From Thermodesulfatator indicus DSM 15286 (GTDB lineage: Bacteria > Desulfobacterota > Thermodesulfobacteria > Thermodesulfobacteriales > Thermodesulfatatoraceae), in NCBI RefSeq assembly GCF_000217795.1, contig NC_015681.1, positions 558,001 to 622,000 on the forward strand: a DNA stretch of 64,000 bases. Reading direction: 5' to 3'. The notes below the pieces were generated by a model. The model was not told where the DNA came from and did no database searches. It saw only the letters and a program-made list of their open reading frames with translations. This document shows positions 18,431-28,526 of this stretch, piece after piece (position 1 is the stretch's first letter; the number at the start of each line of letters is the position of its first letter). Made by a program: the position numbers and the translations under genes.

Positions 18431-19411
18431 ATGATTTTCAAAAGATTTTTGCTTCTTTTTTTGGCCTTTCTCACGATTCCCGGAATAGTGCTAGGGAAGA
18501 CGATTAAATTGGATCTAAACGCTATTTACGGCCCTACCAGTTTTCATACGCAAGGAGCAATGGAGTTTGCCAAACTAGTAGAAAAGTACTCTAACGGCAC
18601 GGTCAAAATAGTAGTTCATCCTGGCGGGAGCTTGGGCTTTAAAGGTCCAGAACTATTGAAAGCAGTTAAAGATGCCCAGGTCCCAATGTCTGACATATTG
18701 ATGGGAGTGGTAGCAGGAAGTGAACATGTTTTTGGAATAAGTTCTCTTCCGCGCTTGGTATCAAATTTTGAAGAAGCAAGGCAGCTTTATGAAGATTGTA
18801 AACCCTTATACAAAAGAGCTGCCTTAAAATGGAACCAGGTATTTTTATACGCGGCTCCTTGGCCGCCCAGTGGTTTAGTTACTAAAAAACCGATTAGAAC
18901 AGTCGAAGATCTTAAAGGGCTGAAGACCAGAACTTACGATAAAAACGGAGCCAAGTTCTTAAGAGAATTAGGAGCTTCTCCTGTATCTATGCCTTGGGGA
19001 GAAGTTTACTCTGCATTACGTACTGGGGTAATTGACTCTGTTCTTACCTCTACAGAATCCGCTAAAAATGGCAAGTTCTGGGAAGTTTTAAAATATTTTA
19101 CCAATATTTACTATGCTTTTCCTCTAAATATGGTCACTATCAATTTAGATTACTGGAAATCTTTGTCTAAAGAACAACAGCAGGCCATGTTGAAAGCAGC
19201 CCAAGAAATTGAAAATAGACAATGGCAGAATTCTAAAAAGAGATATTTTGAAGCTGCGGAAATACTAAAACAGCATGGAATGATAATAGAAGATGCTACT
19301 CCTGAACTCATGAAAGCTATGGATAAGGCTGCTCTAAAAATAATCAAAGATTTCATGAAAAAATGTACTCCTAAAGAAAAAGAAATATTGGAAAAGTATA
19401 TTTCCAAGTAA
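18431..19411 (+). CDS. dctP: TRAP transporter solute-binding protein DctP
   Basis: A 326-residue periplasmic binding protein with a signal peptide of about 22 residues (MIFKRFLLLFLAFLTIPG...). Family features include GGSLGFKGPELLKAVKDAQV and LKGLKTRTYDKNGAKFL; the Arg in TRT is at the position where DctP proteins bind the ligand carboxylate. The likely ligand is therefore an organic acid or a carboxylated amide, perhaps the substrate or product of the adjacent hydantoinase-type enzyme. A strong Shine-Dalgarno (aaggaggttaac) is present. Confidence 0.92.
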   Translation: MIFKRFLLLFLAFLTIPGIVLGKTIKLDLNAIYGPTSFHTQGAMEFAKLVEKYSNGTVKIVVHPGGSLGFKGPELLKAVKDAQVPMSDILMGVVAGSEHVFGISSLPRLVSNFEEARQLYEDCKPLYKRAALKWNQVFLYAAPWPPSGLVTKKPIRTVEDLKGLKTRTYDKNGAKFLRELGASPVSMPWGEVYSALRTGVIDSVLTSTESAKNGKFWEVLKYFTNIYYAFPLNMVTINLDYWKSLSKEQQQAMLKAAQEIENRQWQNSKKRYFEAAEILKQHGMIIEDATPELMKAMDKAALKIIKDFMKKCTPKEKEILEKYISK

Positions 19412-19414
19412 ACT

Positions 19415-19906
19415 ATGAAGAAGTTAACAAAAATAATAGAAGCGGCATCAAATTTTGGTGCCGCTTTGTCTTCTTTATTTTTTCTTTTAATAACATTATT
19501 TATTCTTGTTGAAGTCTTTCTTAGAGCTGTTTTTAATACTTCCACTTTAGTTTGTGATGAATTTAGTGCTTACATGTTTGTCTGGCTAGTAATGTTAGGA
19601 CTTTCCTATACGTTTAAAGAAAACGCTCATATCAGAATTAATATCTTACTCTTTAGATTAAACAGAAAATTTCGATGGATACTTGAAAACATATCTCTTT
19701 TTTTGGCCTTTATAGTTCTTTTATTCATTTTTTATCATTCCTTACTCATGGTTTTAGAAAGTTATCATCTTGATATGAGAGCTGATACCATTGCTGAAAC
19801 TCCTCTATTTATTCCTCAAATAGCTTTACCAGTTGGCTTTTTGACTTTTGCTCTTCAAGTTTTGGCAAAACTTCTCCAAAATATTTCTAAAGGAATACCC
19901 CGATGA
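19415..19906 (+). CDS. dctQ: TRAP transporter small permease DctQ
   Basis: A 163-residue membrane protein with four hydrophobic segments, including SLFFLLITLFILVEVFLRAV and YMFVWLVMLGLSYTFKENAH; the W-x2-MLG pattern followed by a conserved His-Ile region is the DctQ hallmark. The start is four bases after the dctP stop, and the TGA overlaps the dctM ATG by four bases. Confidence 0.92.
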   Translation: MKKLTKIIEAASNFGAALSSLFFLLITLFILVEVFLRAVFNTSTLVCDEFSAYMFVWLVMLGLSYTFKENAHIRINILLFRLNRKFRWILENISLFLAFIVLLFIFYHSLLMVLESYHLDMRADTIAETPLFIPQIALPVGFLTFALQVLAKLLQNISKGIPR

Positions 19907-21240
19907 TATCTGATCCCTTAATGTTAGCTATAGTTGTTTTTGGGATTATGTTTTTTCTACTTCTATCCGGCCTTTGGATAGGTTTTTCTTTATTTTTATC
20001 TGCTATATGCGGCATGCTTTTATATAAATTTAATCTACCTCCTACTATATCTATATGGGAAAAGATAGGAGGATTAATTGCTAATTCTGTTTGGAATAGT
20101 CTAAACTCTTGGTCATTGACTGCCTTACCTCTTTTTATATTAATGGGAGAAATCCTTTATAGAACAGCTATATCCACCAGGCTATTAAATGGTCTTTTGC
20201 CTTGGTTAACTAAAATCCCAGGAAAACTTTTACATATAAACGTAGTAGCCTGCTCTTTATTTGCAGCTGTATCAGGCTCAAGCGCTGCCACTACCGCTAC
20301 AGTAGGGAAAATAACTTTATCCGAACTTTCCAAAAGAGGATATGATAAAAACTTAGCTATAGGGTCTCTGGCTGGTGCAGGCACATTAGGTTTTTTAATT
20401 CCGCCTAGCTTAATCATGATAGTTTATGGAGTTCTTTCTGATACTTCTATAGGCAAACTTTTTGTAGCAGGTATTATTCCTGGCCTCATTTTAGCTAGTA
20501 TGTATTCAGGCTATATTATGTTAGTTGCTCTTATAAAACCTGACGTAACGCCAAAAACAGAAGAAGAATATACTCTTAAAGAAAAAATTATACGCTTAAA
20601 AGATATAATTCCGGTTTTATTTTTGATATTTATAATTCTTGGTGGAATTTATTTAGGCTATACTACGCCTACAGAAGCGGCGGCCATAGGTGTTGCTGGT
20701 TCTTATTTATTAGCTTTAATTTATAGAAATTTAAACTGGCAAAATTTTAAGGAGTCTCTTTTTAGTGCCGTAAAAACTACTTGTATGATTTGTTTCATCA
20801 TAATGGCTGCTGCTTTTCTCTCTCAAGTGGTCGTGTTTATTGGAATAGCCCAAGCCTTAACTGAATATATAGTCTCTCTTCATCTTTCTCCTCATATACT
20901 TATTTTAGTTCTTGGCCTTATGTATCTTTTCTTAGGAATGATTTTAGATGGCATTTCTATAGTAGTAATGACCTTGCCTATTGTTCTACCAATAGTAGTA
21001 GCTTCTGGTTTTGACCCACTATGGTTTGGTATATTTTTAGTAATAATGGTAGAGTTATCTCAAATAACACCGCCAGTAGGATTTAGCCTATTCGTTATTC
21101 AGGGAATTTCAGGTGAAGATATATACACTATACTAAAAGCCACTTTTCCTTTCTTTTTAATAATGATTACCATGGTGGTTATTCTTGTTCTTTTCCCAGA
21201 TATAGTCTTTTATCTACCTTCCAAAATGATTCAGAAATAA
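19903..21240 (+). CDS. dctM: TRAP transporter large permease DctM
   Basis: A 445-residue membrane protein with about twelve helices. SGSSAATTATVGKITLSEL and AGTLGFLIPPSLIMIVYG are the two re-entrant-loop signatures of the DctM family, and ITPPVGFSLFVIQGI is the matching one in the second half. It uses a sodium or proton gradient to drive uptake with DctP and DctQ. It ends the AT-rich island; the following 76 bases separate it from the convergent Mth938-like gene with no clear terminator. Confidence 0.94.
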   Translation: MISDPLMLAIVVFGIMFFLLLSGLWIGFSLFLSAICGMLLYKFNLPPTISIWEKIGGLIANSVWNSLNSWSLTALPLFILMGEILYRTAISTRLLNGLLPWLTKIPGKLLHINVVACSLFAAVSGSSAATTATVGKITLSELSKRGYDKNLAIGSLAGAGTLGFLIPPSLIMIVYGVLSDTSIGKLFVAGIIPGLILASMYSGYIMLVALIKPDVTPKTEEEYTLKEKIIRLKDIIPVLFLIFIILGGIYLGYTTPTEAAAIGVAGSYLLALIYRNLNWQNFKESLFSAVKTTCMICFIIMAAAFLSQVVVFIGIAQALTEYIVSLHLSPHILILVLGLMYLFLGMILDGISIVVMTLPIVLPIVVASGFDPLWFGIFLVIMVELSQITPPVGFSLFVIQGISGEDIYTILKATFPFFLIMITMVVILVLFPDIVFYLPSKMIQK

Positions 21241-21316
21241 TTTAATAAAAGAGAAAAATAGCAGTTTTAAACAAAGTTAACTTTTTATGAGTACGGAATT
21301 AAACGGGACCTGACAG

Positions 21317-21667
21317 TTAACAGGTTAAATGGAAGGCACCAGCTACTTTTTCACCCTGGGCTATTAGTTCGTTAAATCTTTTGACGGCCTCAGCCGTTTT
21401 ATAGGCCTCAAGTTTTATGCCACGTTCAGAACAGGCTTGTTTAACAGACGGGTCAACCTTCATAACCCCGTAAGCCCCGGTGCCAACAATCAAAGTTTTA
21501 CAACCTGACTCAAGAATATCAGCAATGTCTTCCGGATAAAGACGGTGGCCTTCTTTGCGCCACCAGTTAGGTTTTACTACGCCGTCAATTATTTTTACAT
21601 CGCTGTTATAGGCCTTACCCTGAATAACGATATTGCCAAAACGATAGTCCTCTATAAAAGCCTTCAT
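21317..21667 (-). CDS. Mth938-like domain protein (DUF498 family)
   Basis: A 116-residue single-domain protein. GNIVIQGKAYNSDVKII, then WWRKEGHRLYPEDIADIL and LIVGTGAYGVMKV match the Mth938/NDUFAF3/AAMDC fold. In mitochondria a relative assists complex I assembly; bacterial roles are not known. It starts one base inside the end of prfA and may be expressed with it. Confidence 0.85.
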   Translation of the reverse strand: MKAFIEDYRFGNIVIQGKAYNSDVKIIDGVVKPNWWRKEGHRLYPEDIADILESGCKTLIVGTGAYGVMKVDPSVKQACSERGIKLEAYKTAEAVKRFNELIAQGEKVAGAFHLTC

Positions 21668-22767
21668 CAGGCGGCCTCTTCTACCTGCTCGTGTTCTTTT
21701 AAGGCCTCGGTCTGATAGTAAGTAATGAGGCTGTCAATAATGTCATCAAGGTCGCCGTCAAGCACCTGTTCAAGCTTATAAAGGGTTAAACCAATACGGT
21801 GATCGGTAATGCGGTTTTGCGGGAAGTTATAGGTTCTTATACGTTCACTGCGGTCACCGCTGCCTACCTGGCTACGGCGTTCAGCCCGGATTTTTTCTTC
21901 CTGTTCGCGTAGCTTTATTTCATAGAGGCGGGTACGCAAAATTTGCATGGCCTTAGCGCGGTTCTGGTGCTGAGAACGCTCGTTAGCGCAATAAACAACA
22001 ATTCCCGTAGGGATATGGGTAATGCGTACGGCACTTTCGGTTTTATTAACGTGCTGGCCACCAGCACCACTAGCACGCATGGTGTCAATCTTTAAATCCT
22101 CAGGGCGGATTTCTACGTCAACTTCTTCAGCCTCAGGGAGCACCGCCACCGTAACGGCAGAGGTATGAATACGACCGCCGCTTTCAGTCTCCGGAATACG
22201 CTGCACCCGGTGGACTCCGCTTTCGTATTTCAGGCGGCTATAAGCACCCTTCCCTTTTATCATGGCGATAATTTCCTTGAAGCCACCAAGCCCAGTTGGA
22301 TTCACGTCAAGAATTTCTACTTCCCAGCCTTTGCGTTCGGCATAGCGGCTATACATACGGAAAAGATCCGCAGCAAAAAGAGCCGCCTCTTCGCCACCAG
22401 TACCTGCCCTTATCTCAAGCATAATATTCTTTTCGTCGTTTGGGTCTTTGGGAACCAGAAGGAGCATGAGACGCTTCTCCAGAGCCTCCCGCTCAGCCTC
22501 AAGCTCTTTTAACTCCTCACGTGCCAGCTTGGCTATTTCTTCGTCAGCGTCTTCCAAAAGTTCTTTATTGTCAGCTATGTCTTTAAGGACTTTCTTGTAG
22601 CGACGGTAAGTTTCTACAATTTCAGAAAGGTCTGAATGTTCTCTGGCAATCTGGGTATATTTATCCCTATCGTTTACCACCGCTGGATCTCCCAGCTGAG
22701 CGGTAAGCTCTTCAAAGCGCTTTTCAACTTCGTCTAATTTCTTGAGATAATGGGCCGCAAAACTCAT
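21667..22767 (-). CDS. prfA: Peptide chain release factor 1
   Basis: A 366-residue RF1 reading UAA and UAG. The catalytic GGQ motif is at residues 236-238 ([14 protein letters not shown]). The codon-recognising tripeptide of RF1 (P-x-T) is PET at 192-194, inside [12 protein letters not shown]. Length and layout are normal. It lies three bases behind rpmE, and the Mth938-like gene overlaps its stop by one base. The rpmE-prfA order is common in bacteria. Confidence 0.96.
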   Translation of the reverse strand: MSFAAHYLKKLDEVEKRFEELTAQLGDPAVVNDRDKYTQIAREHSDLSEIVETYRRYKKVLKDIADNKELLEDADEEIAKLAREELKELEAEREALEKRLMLLLVPKDPNDEKNIMLEIRAGTGGEEAALFAADLFRMYSRYAERKGWEVEILDVNPTGLGGFKEIIAMIKGKGAYSRLKYESGVHRVQRIPETESGGRIHTSAVTVAVLPEAEEVDVEIRPEDLKIDTMRASGAGGQHVNKTESAVRITHIPTGIVVYCANERSQHQNRAKAMQILRTRLYEIKLREQEEKIRAERRSQVGSGDRSERIRTYNFPQNRITDHRIGLTLYKLEQVLDGDLDDIIDSLITYYQTEALKEHEQVEEAA

Positions 22768-22770
22768 AGC

Positions 22771-23001
22771 TTACTTGTTTTCTTTTTCCATTTTTTTATA
22801 AAAATCAGCGTATTTTTTCTTAAATTTTTCTACGCGACCAGAAGTGTCAAGTATGCGCTGCTCACCCGTGTAAAACGGATGACATTTGGAACATACCTCC
22901 ACTTTAATTTCTGGAACAGTAGCGCCTACGATAATTTCATTGCCACAAGCGCAGCGCACCACCGCCTTCGGATAATACTCAGGATGAATTCCCTTTTTCA
23001 T
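22771..23001 (-). CDS. rpmE: Ribosomal protein bL31
   Basis: A 76-residue L31 of the zinc-binding type: cysteines in RCACGNE and [12 protein letters not shown] supply the metal site. The N-terminus MKKGIHPEY and the [18 protein letters not shown] segment are standard. The slightly long lysine-rich C-terminus is unremarkable. It is preceded by aggaggttt and sits between rho and prfA, a common arrangement. Confidence 0.96.
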   Translation of the reverse strand: MKKGIHPEYYPKAVVRCACGNEIIVGATVPEIKVEVCSKCHPFYTGEQRILDTSGRVEKFKKKYADFYKKMEKENK

Positions 23002-23070
23002 TTTCTAAAACCTCCTAAGCTTTTAACTTTAATATTTAAATTTAAATAATTTATAGCGTCCTTAGCAAGC

Positions 23071-24453
23071 TTAACGGTTCATGGCCGCTAAGAACTCTGC
23101 ATTGTTTTTGGTATCTTTCATCTTGTCAAGTAAAAATTCCATACAATCAACCGGATTAAGGGGAGAAAGTAGCTTCCTAAGAATCCATACCCGGTTAAGC
23201 ACCTCTTGCGGCACGAGGAGTTCTTCCTTACGCGTACCGCTTTTATGGATATCAATGGCCGGCCAGATACGGCGATCAGCCAGTTTACGGTCCAGGTGAA
23301 TCTCCATATTACCTGTACCTTTGAATTCTTCAAAAATTACCTCGTCCATACGGCTACCGGTATCTACCAGGCAAGTGGCAATGATAGTCAGGCTTCCGCC
23401 CTCTTCTATGTTTCGGGCTGCCCCGAAAAACCTCTTCGGCTTGTGAAGGGCGTTAGCATCAATACCACCGGAAAGAAGCTTACCACTTGAAGGCACCACG
23501 GTGTTATAAGCCCGGGCAAGCCTCGTCAAACTATCAAGCAAGATAACCACGTCACGGCCGTGTTCTACTAAGCGCTTGGCCTTTTCTACGACCATTTCCG
23601 CTACCTGAGTGTGACGCTGGGGTGGCTCGTCAAAGGTGGAGCTTACTACCTCAGCATTGGGCACACTTCTTTCCATATCCGTCACTTCTTCAGGGCGTTC
23701 GTCAATAAGAAGGATAATGAGATAAACTTCAGGATGGTTACGCACAATACCGTTAGCGATATTCTGGAGGAGCATGGTTTTCCCCGTACGCGGTGGCGCC
23801 ACAATAAGCCCGCGCTGGCCCTTACCAATGGGAACGAAAAGGTCAATTATTCTCGTAGAAAAGTTGTCAGGGTCGGTTTCCAGGCGCAGCCATTCGTTAG
23901 GATAAATAGGTGTTAAGTTATCAAAAGGAATTTTGTAACGGGCCTTTTCAGGATCTTCAAAGTTTATTTTTTCAACCTTGAGTAACGCAAAATAGCGTTC
24001 ACCTTCTTTAGGCGGCCTGATAAGACCAAAAATGGTATCTCCGGTACGCAAATTGAAACGCCTTATCTGAGAAGGAGAAACGTAAATATCATCAGGCCCG
24101 GGGAGATAGCTATAATCAGGAAAGCGCAAGAAACCAAAACCCTCTGGGAGGACCTCAAGGACACCCTCTCCGCGGACTTCACCACCAAGCTCTAGATGGG
24201 CCTGAATAATAGCGTAAATTATCTCCTGCTTGCGCATGGAAAGTGGGCCCTGAAGGCCATATTGTTGAGCCAGCTCTTGCAATTCAGCAAGAGACTTTTT
24301 ACGCAACTCTGTTAGACTAAGCGGCGGAGGAACTTCCTTTTTTTCTTCAGGCATTTCTTCTGGGTTTTCTGGCTGTTCTTCTGGAGTAGCTTCCTGAGAA
24401 TCCTTTTCTTCGACAATTTCTGCTTCTTTTAAAGTTTCTTGTGTTTCTGGCAT
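23071..24453 (-). CDS. rho: Transcription termination factor Rho
   Basis: A 460-residue hexameric RNA helicase. It carries a Glu/Pro-rich acidic extension at residues 1-45, then the Rho N-terminal helix bundle ([16 protein letters not shown]), the RNA-binding cold-shock-like domain ([20 protein letters not shown]) and the ATPase with P-loop APPRTGKT (219-226). The acidic extension is longer than in E. coli and may be a lineage-specific tail. A long inverted repeat lies in its leader (see 24488-24544), which could be autoregulatory. The ribosome-binding site is agaggtgg. Confidence 0.96.
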   Translation of the reverse strand: MPETQETLKEAEIVEEKDSQEATPEEQPENPEEMPEEKKEVPPPLSLTELRKKSLAELQELAQQYGLQGPLSMRKQEIIYAIIQAHLELGGEVRGEGVLEVLPEGFGFLRFPDYSYLPGPDDIYVSPSQIRRFNLRTGDTIFGLIRPPKEGERYFALLKVEKINFEDPEKARYKIPFDNLTPIYPNEWLRLETDPDNFSTRIIDLFVPIGKGQRGLIVAPPRTGKTMLLQNIANGIVRNHPEVYLIILLIDERPEEVTDMERSVPNAEVVSSTFDEPPQRHTQVAEMVVEKAKRLVEHGRDVVILLDSLTRLARAYNTVVPSSGKLLSGGIDANALHKPKRFFGAARNIEEGGSLTIIATCLVDTGSRMDEVIFEEFKGTGNMEIHLDRKLADRRIWPAIDIHKSGTRKEELLVPQEVLNRVWILRKLLSPLNPVDCMEFLLDKMKDTKNNAEFLAAMNR

Positions 24454-24487
24454 TGCTAACCACCTCTATTAATTTTTGAAATTTTGA

Positions 24488-24544
24488 TGCCTGCCCAAAA
24501 GGAAGGCTCAACTGGAGAGCAAAGAATAAACTTTTTGGCAGGCA
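24488..24544 (-). promoter_or_regulatory. Inverted repeat in the rho leader
   Basis: TGCCTGCCaAAAA-type arms (24488-24500 and 24533-24544, 12 paired bases with one bulge) flank a 32-base loop, 35 bases upstream of the rho start codon. There is no T-run, so it is not an ordinary terminator. Rho genes often have autoregulated leaders, so a role in rho control is plausible but unproven. Confidence 0.45.
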
Positions 24545-24626
24545 ATTAAAGTGTAAAAACCTTATTTACCAATGTCAATCCCTTTATTCTCCCAGAAGCA
24601 CAAATGCATAAGAAATTATTGACCGA

Positions 24627-25532
24627 TCAATACTTGAGCGCAGCCAATAAATTACCGAGATTGGTCTCGCCCAGCTTTTTAAGCTCTTCTTCTATTTCGG
24701 TAAGGATTTTGGCCGGATTTTGAGGGTCAAGGAGGGTGGCGGTGCCCACCTGTACGGCCGCAGCCCCGCAGAGGATATACTCCAGCACGTCTTTTCCTGA
24801 AGTTATACCCCCACAGCCAAAGATAGGTGCTTTTAATTCACGATAAAGGTCATAAACCAGCTTGAGGGTAAGGGGTTTTATAGCCGGGCCGGAAAGGCCG
24901 CCTGTTCCCCGGCCAAGGGCCAGACGGCGACTTGCAAGATCAACTGCCAGCGCCGGATAGGTATTAGCCACGGTCAGGGCATCAGCCCCGGATTCAAGAG
25001 CAACACGGGCCACATCCAGAACAGGGCCCACCGGAGGCAATTTCACCACTAAAAAGCCTGAATAGATTTTTCCTATCTCTTCTACCAGGGTTTTAACAGT
25101 GGCCGGGTCGTGGCCAAAGGCAAGCCCGCCTTTGGCCACGTTAGGACAGGAGATATTTAACTCAAGCCCGGTAATAGGTTCGTCTTTTAAGGCCTCAGCT
25201 ACCCCTAGAAATTCGTCTATCGTTTCGCCGAAAATATTTACCAACAGGTGAGTTTTAAATGCCAGCAATTGAGGCAGAATATGCTTTTTAAATACCTCTA
25301 CTCCGGGGTTTTCAAGGCCGATAGCGTTTATCAAACCACACGGCGTTTCCGCAAGCCTTGGCGGAGGGTTCCCTTCTCTTGGCTTAAGAGAAATTCCTTT
25401 GGAGACCAGGCCACCCAGAGTCGAAAGGTCAAGATAACTTTTGAGCTTCTCCCCAAAGCCCCAGGTACCCGAAGCCAAAAGCACCGGATTTTTAAAGGTA
25501 ACCCCCGCTACTTTTACGCTTAAATCAAGCAT
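24627..25532 (-). CDS. pyrD: Dihydroorotate dehydrogenase, class 1B catalytic subunit
   Basis: A 301-residue FMN enzyme oxidising dihydroorotate to orotate in pyrimidine synthesis. NPVLLASGTWGFGE opens the barrel, the catalytic base is C129 (ELNISCPNVAKGG), as in class 1, and CGGITSGKDVLEYILCGA binds FMN phosphate. Class 1B enzymes pair with PyrK, an Fe-S electron-transfer subunit, which is not in this window. It follows the aldolase gene by 27 bases on the same strand, with argG further upstream. Confidence 0.93.
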   Translation of the reverse strand: MLDLSVKVAGVTFKNPVLLASGTWGFGEKLKSYLDLSTLGGLVSKGISLKPREGNPPPRLAETPCGLINAIGLENPGVEVFKKHILPQLLAFKTHLLVNIFGETIDEFLGVAEALKDEPITGLELNISCPNVAKGGLAFGHDPATVKTLVEEIGKIYSGFLVVKLPPVGPVLDVARVALESGADALTVANTYPALAVDLASRRLALGRGTGGLSGPAIKPLTLKLVYDLYRELKAPIFGCGGITSGKDVLEYILCGAAAVQVGTATLLDPQNPAKILTEIEEELKKLGETNLGNLLAALKY

Positions 25533-25559
25533 AGTTTTAGTCGTAAGGTAGCCTCACAG

Positions 25560-26219
25560 CTAAATGCTTATACCGGCCTTTTGAGCATCTTCTAGGAAGC
25601 GCTCAAGACCTTTATCCGTCAAAGGATGGCGGTACATCTGTTTGATAACCTTAAACGGGATAGTGGCAATATCTACGCCCAGAGCAGCGCAGCGGCGCAC
25701 ATGGTCCACGTGCCTGATGCTCGCGGCGATAATCTCGGTCTCAAAACCATAGAAGTTATAAATATCAACTATTTCTTCCACCACCTGCATGCCGTCGTAA
25801 GAGATGTCATCAATGCGGCCGATAAAAAGAGATACATAAGTAGCGCCTACTTTGGCGGCGAGAAGGGCCTGAAGGGGTGAAAAAACAAGGGTTACGTTGG
25901 TTTTCACCTTGGCCCCTTCGCGGTGCATCTCCGAAATAGCCCTCAAGCCCTCTTCAATGCAGGGGATTTTTACCACTACGTTCGGACCAAGTTTCGCCAG
26001 CTCTTTGGCCTCTTTCTTAATGCCTTCGCAATCAGTGGCTATCACCTCTACGGAAACCGGCTTGTCAGGCACTTCTTTTAAAATTTCAAGGATGGCCTCT
26101 TTCCAGGGTTTACCGGTTTTAGAAACCAGCGTGGGATTCGTAGTTACCCCATCAAGTATCCCCATTTCTTTTACGGCTTTAATTTCTTCAAGCACCGCTG
26201 TATCCACAAATATTTTCAT
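25560..26219 (-). CDS. Transaldolase / fructose-6-phosphate aldolase family (TalC/MipB type)
   Basis: A 219-residue short transaldolase. MKIFVDTAVLEEIKAV opens the barrel; the Schiff-base lysine is K84 in VVVKIPCIEEGL, matching the FSA/TalC position, and VGATYVSLFIGRIDDI follows. It would transfer dihydroxyacetone units in the non-oxidative pentose phosphate pathway or act as an aldolase; sequence alone does not separate the two. The ribosome-binding site is ggaggtt. It lies 10 bases after argG and before pyrD. Confidence 0.92.
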   Translation of the reverse strand: MKIFVDTAVLEEIKAVKEMGILDGVTTNPTLVSKTGKPWKEAILEILKEVPDKPVSVEVIATDCEGIKKEAKELAKLGPNVVVKIPCIEEGLRAISEMHREGAKVKTNVTLVFSPLQALLAAKVGATYVSLFIGRIDDISYDGMQVVEEIVDIYNFYGFETEIIAASIRHVDHVRRCAALGVDIATIPFKVIKQMYRHPLTDKGLERFLEDAQKAGISI

Positions 26220-26229
26220 ACTAACCTCC

Positions 26230-27435
26230 CTAAATTAGTTTTTTCTCAATCATGGCCTTGACTTTGAGGCGAAGGCCCTGAAGCTTGATAAAGCCTTCGG
26301 CGTCTTTTTGGTTGTAAAGGGTGTCAGCCTCAAAAGTGGCCAGTTCCTGTAAGTAAAGAGATTTAGGGCTTTTGCGCCCAACTACCATAACATTTCCTTT
26401 GTAAAGTTTTAAGCGCACGGTACCGGTGACGTTTTTCTGGCTCTCGTTAATGAAGGCTACAAGGGCCTGCATTTCGGGAGCGTACCAGAAGCCATAGTAA
26501 ATCATCTCGGCAAAACGCGGCATGAGGCTGTCTCTTAAATGCATGACTTCACGGTCCATAGTGAGATGCTCTAGAGCCCGATGCGCCACGTGAAGCACCG
26601 TGCCCCCGGGGGTTTCATAGACACCGCGGCTTTTTATGCCTACAAAGCGGTTTTCCACCATGTCCACCCGGCCGATACCGTGAGCCCCGGCAATTTTGTT
26701 AAGTTTTTCTAAAAGAGCTGCTGGCGTTAGTTCTTCGCCGTTTATGGCCCTGGGCTCTCCTTCTTCAAAGTAAATTTCAAGATACTCTGGCTCGTCTTTG
26801 GCCTTCTCCGGGGAGACGGTCATCTGAAACATGTCATCAGGCGGCTCCTGCCAAGGATCTTCAAGGATGCCGCCCTCGTAGCTGGTGTGAAAGAGATTGG
26901 CGTCAATGGAATAAGGCTTTTCTTTGGTAACCGGCACCGGGATGCCGTGTTTTTCAGCAAAGGCTATGAGGTCTTCGCGACCATTGAATTCCCACTCGCG
27001 CCAGGGAGCTATGATTTTTAAATCCGGGGCCAGCGCCATGTAAGTGAGTTCAAAGCGCACCTGGTCATTCCCTTTGCCGGTGGCTCCGTGGGCTACAGCG
27101 TCAGCACCCACTTCCTTCGCGATCTTTACCTGCTCTTTGGCAATCAAAGGCCTGGCCAAAGATGTGCCGAGAAGATACCCTCCTTCGTAAACGGCATTGG
27201 CCTTAAGGGCCGGGAAAACGAAGTCTTTAACGAATTCTTCACGCAAATCACGAATGATGACCTCTTCAGCTCCGGTAGCCAGGCCCTTTTCTTTTACGGC
27301 TTCCCAGTCTTCCTCCTGGCCGATATTGGCACAATACGCCACCACCGGACAACCGTAAGTCTCTTTAAGCCACTTAAGGATTATAGAAGTATCAAGCCCG
27401 CCTGAATAAGCCAGGACAATTTTTTTAGGTCTCAT
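26230..27435 (-). CDS. argG: Argininosuccinate synthase
   Basis: A 401-residue enzyme joining citrulline and aspartate with ATP. The N-terminal PP-loop is AYSGGLDTS (9-17) and [13 protein letters not shown] is the substrate-binding stretch. The start at 27435 is chosen because gaggagg precedes it and the protein then begins [13 protein letters not shown] as usual; the open frame extends 71 codons further upstream without homology. Divergent from the polyprenyl synthase gene across 96 bases. Confidence 0.96.
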   Translation of the reverse strand: MRPKKIVLAYSGGLDTSIILKWLKETYGCPVVAYCANIGQEEDWEAVKEKGLATGAEEVIIRDLREEFVKDFVFPALKANAVYEGGYLLGTSLARPLIAKEQVKIAKEVGADAVAHGATGKGNDQVRFELTYMALAPDLKIIAPWREWEFNGREDLIAFAEKHGIPVPVTKEKPYSIDANLFHTSYEGGILEDPWQEPPDDMFQMTVSPEKAKDEPEYLEIYFEEGEPRAINGEELTPAALLEKLNKIAGAHGIGRVDMVENRFVGIKSRGVYETPGGTVLHVAHRALEHLTMDREVMHLRDSLMPRFAEMIYYGFWYAPEMQALVAFINESQKNVTGTVRLKLYKGNVMVVGRKSPKSLYLQELATFEADTLYNQKDAEGFIKLQGLRLKVKAMIEKKLI

Positions 27436-27531
27436 TATTGGCCTCCTCGTGTTTCTGCCTGAAATATAGACTAACTTAAAGTTTATTTCAGCAAAAATTT
27501 CTGCTAAAGTGACCCAAAAAATGGAGGCCCT

Positions 27532-28515
27532 ATGAGGACGAAACAGGAAATTATTGCCGCTATCGCGCCTGACCTGGAAAAAATAGAAGAGACTCTCTCG
27601 CAAAACTTCGCCTCTTACGTGCCTTTTATAAACGAAGTCAGCCGCCATATTTTGTTCGCCGGAGGCAAGAGGCTAAGGCCCCTTCTCATGGTGCTTTCAG
27701 CCCGCCTTTGCGGTGAGCCAACAAGCGCCAAGACCTACCGCCTCTCAGTGCTTTTTGAATACCTGCATGCCGCTACCCTTCTTCACGACGACGTGGTTGA
27801 CGGCGCCAAATTCCGCCGCGGCCGCAAGGCCGCCCATCATCTCTGGGGTAATCAGGCGGTTATTCTGGTGGGAGACTTCTTGTATTCCAGGGCCATTCGC
27901 ATCGCCGTAGAAGAAGGTAATATGGACGTGCTTGACGTCATCTCGCAGACCACCACCCTGATGAGTGAGGGTGAGGTCCTCCAGCTAATTAACCTTGATA
28001 ACGTAGAGCTCACGGAAGAAAAATATTTTGACGTGATTTTCCGGAAAACAGCGGCCCTTATGGCTGCGGCCTGTGAAGTAGGGGCCATTTACGCCCGAGG
28101 GAATAGCTGGGAGCGCCCGGCCCTTAAAGCCTTTGGTACTTACCTCGGTTACGCCTTTCAGATAACCGATGACTTGCTTGACTACCTTGGTGTAAAAGAC
28201 GAAACCGGAAAAGACATCGGCACGGACTTTAAAGAAGGCAAGGTCACTTTACCTTACATCATCGCCATGGAACGCGCCGAGCCTACCGACCGCGAAGAAC
28301 TCATCGCCCTCATAAAAGAAAAAGAAGCGGCTACTCCTGAAAATTTCAAGCGCGCCTGTGAGTTAATGAAAAAATATGACGCCTTTTCAGCCACTCACGA
28401 TAGGGCTAAAGAATACGTAGAAAAAGCCTGCCAAGAGCTCGCTAAGTTTGAACCTTCTCCGGCGAGAGATCTATTAATAGACATTGCCCAATACGTCTTA
28501 ACCCGAAAACATTAG
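27532..28515 (+). CDS. Trans-isoprenyl diphosphate synthase (IspB/polyprenyl type)
   Basis: A 327-residue enzyme building linear isoprenoid chains, probably the quinone side chain. First aspartate-rich motif DDVVD is at 86-90 and the second, DDLLD, at 213-217; GGKRLRP (45-51) binds diphosphate. The length and lack of bulky residues just before the first motif suggest medium to long chains, but chain length is not certain. The ribosome-binding site is tggagg. A LivK-like gene follows after 11 bases. Confidence 0.92.
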   Translation: MRTKQEIIAAIAPDLEKIEETLSQNFASYVPFINEVSRHILFAGGKRLRPLLMVLSARLCGEPTSAKTYRLSVLFEYLHAATLLHDDVVDGAKFRRGRKAAHHLWGNQAVILVGDFLYSRAIRIAVEEGNMDVLDVISQTTTLMSEGEVLQLINLDNVELTEEKYFDVIFRKTAALMAAACEVGAIYARGNSWERPALKAFGTYLGYAFQITDDLLDYLGVKDETGKDIGTDFKEGKVTLPYIIAMERAEPTDREELIALIKEKEAATPENFKRACELMKKYDAFSATHDRAKEYVEKACQELAKFEPSPARDLLIDIAQYVLTRKH

Positions 28516-28526
28516 AGGAGGTAGAG

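Noticed and set aside
23081-23916. Several plus-strand open frames across rho
   Set aside because: They are shadow frames opposite a well-conserved gene and show no motif or ribosome-binding site.
27436-27648. Upstream extension of argG to 472 codons
   Set aside because: Argininosuccinate synthases start close to the PP-loop; ATG 27435 has gaggagg upstream, and the extension lies over the divergent polyprenyl synthase start.
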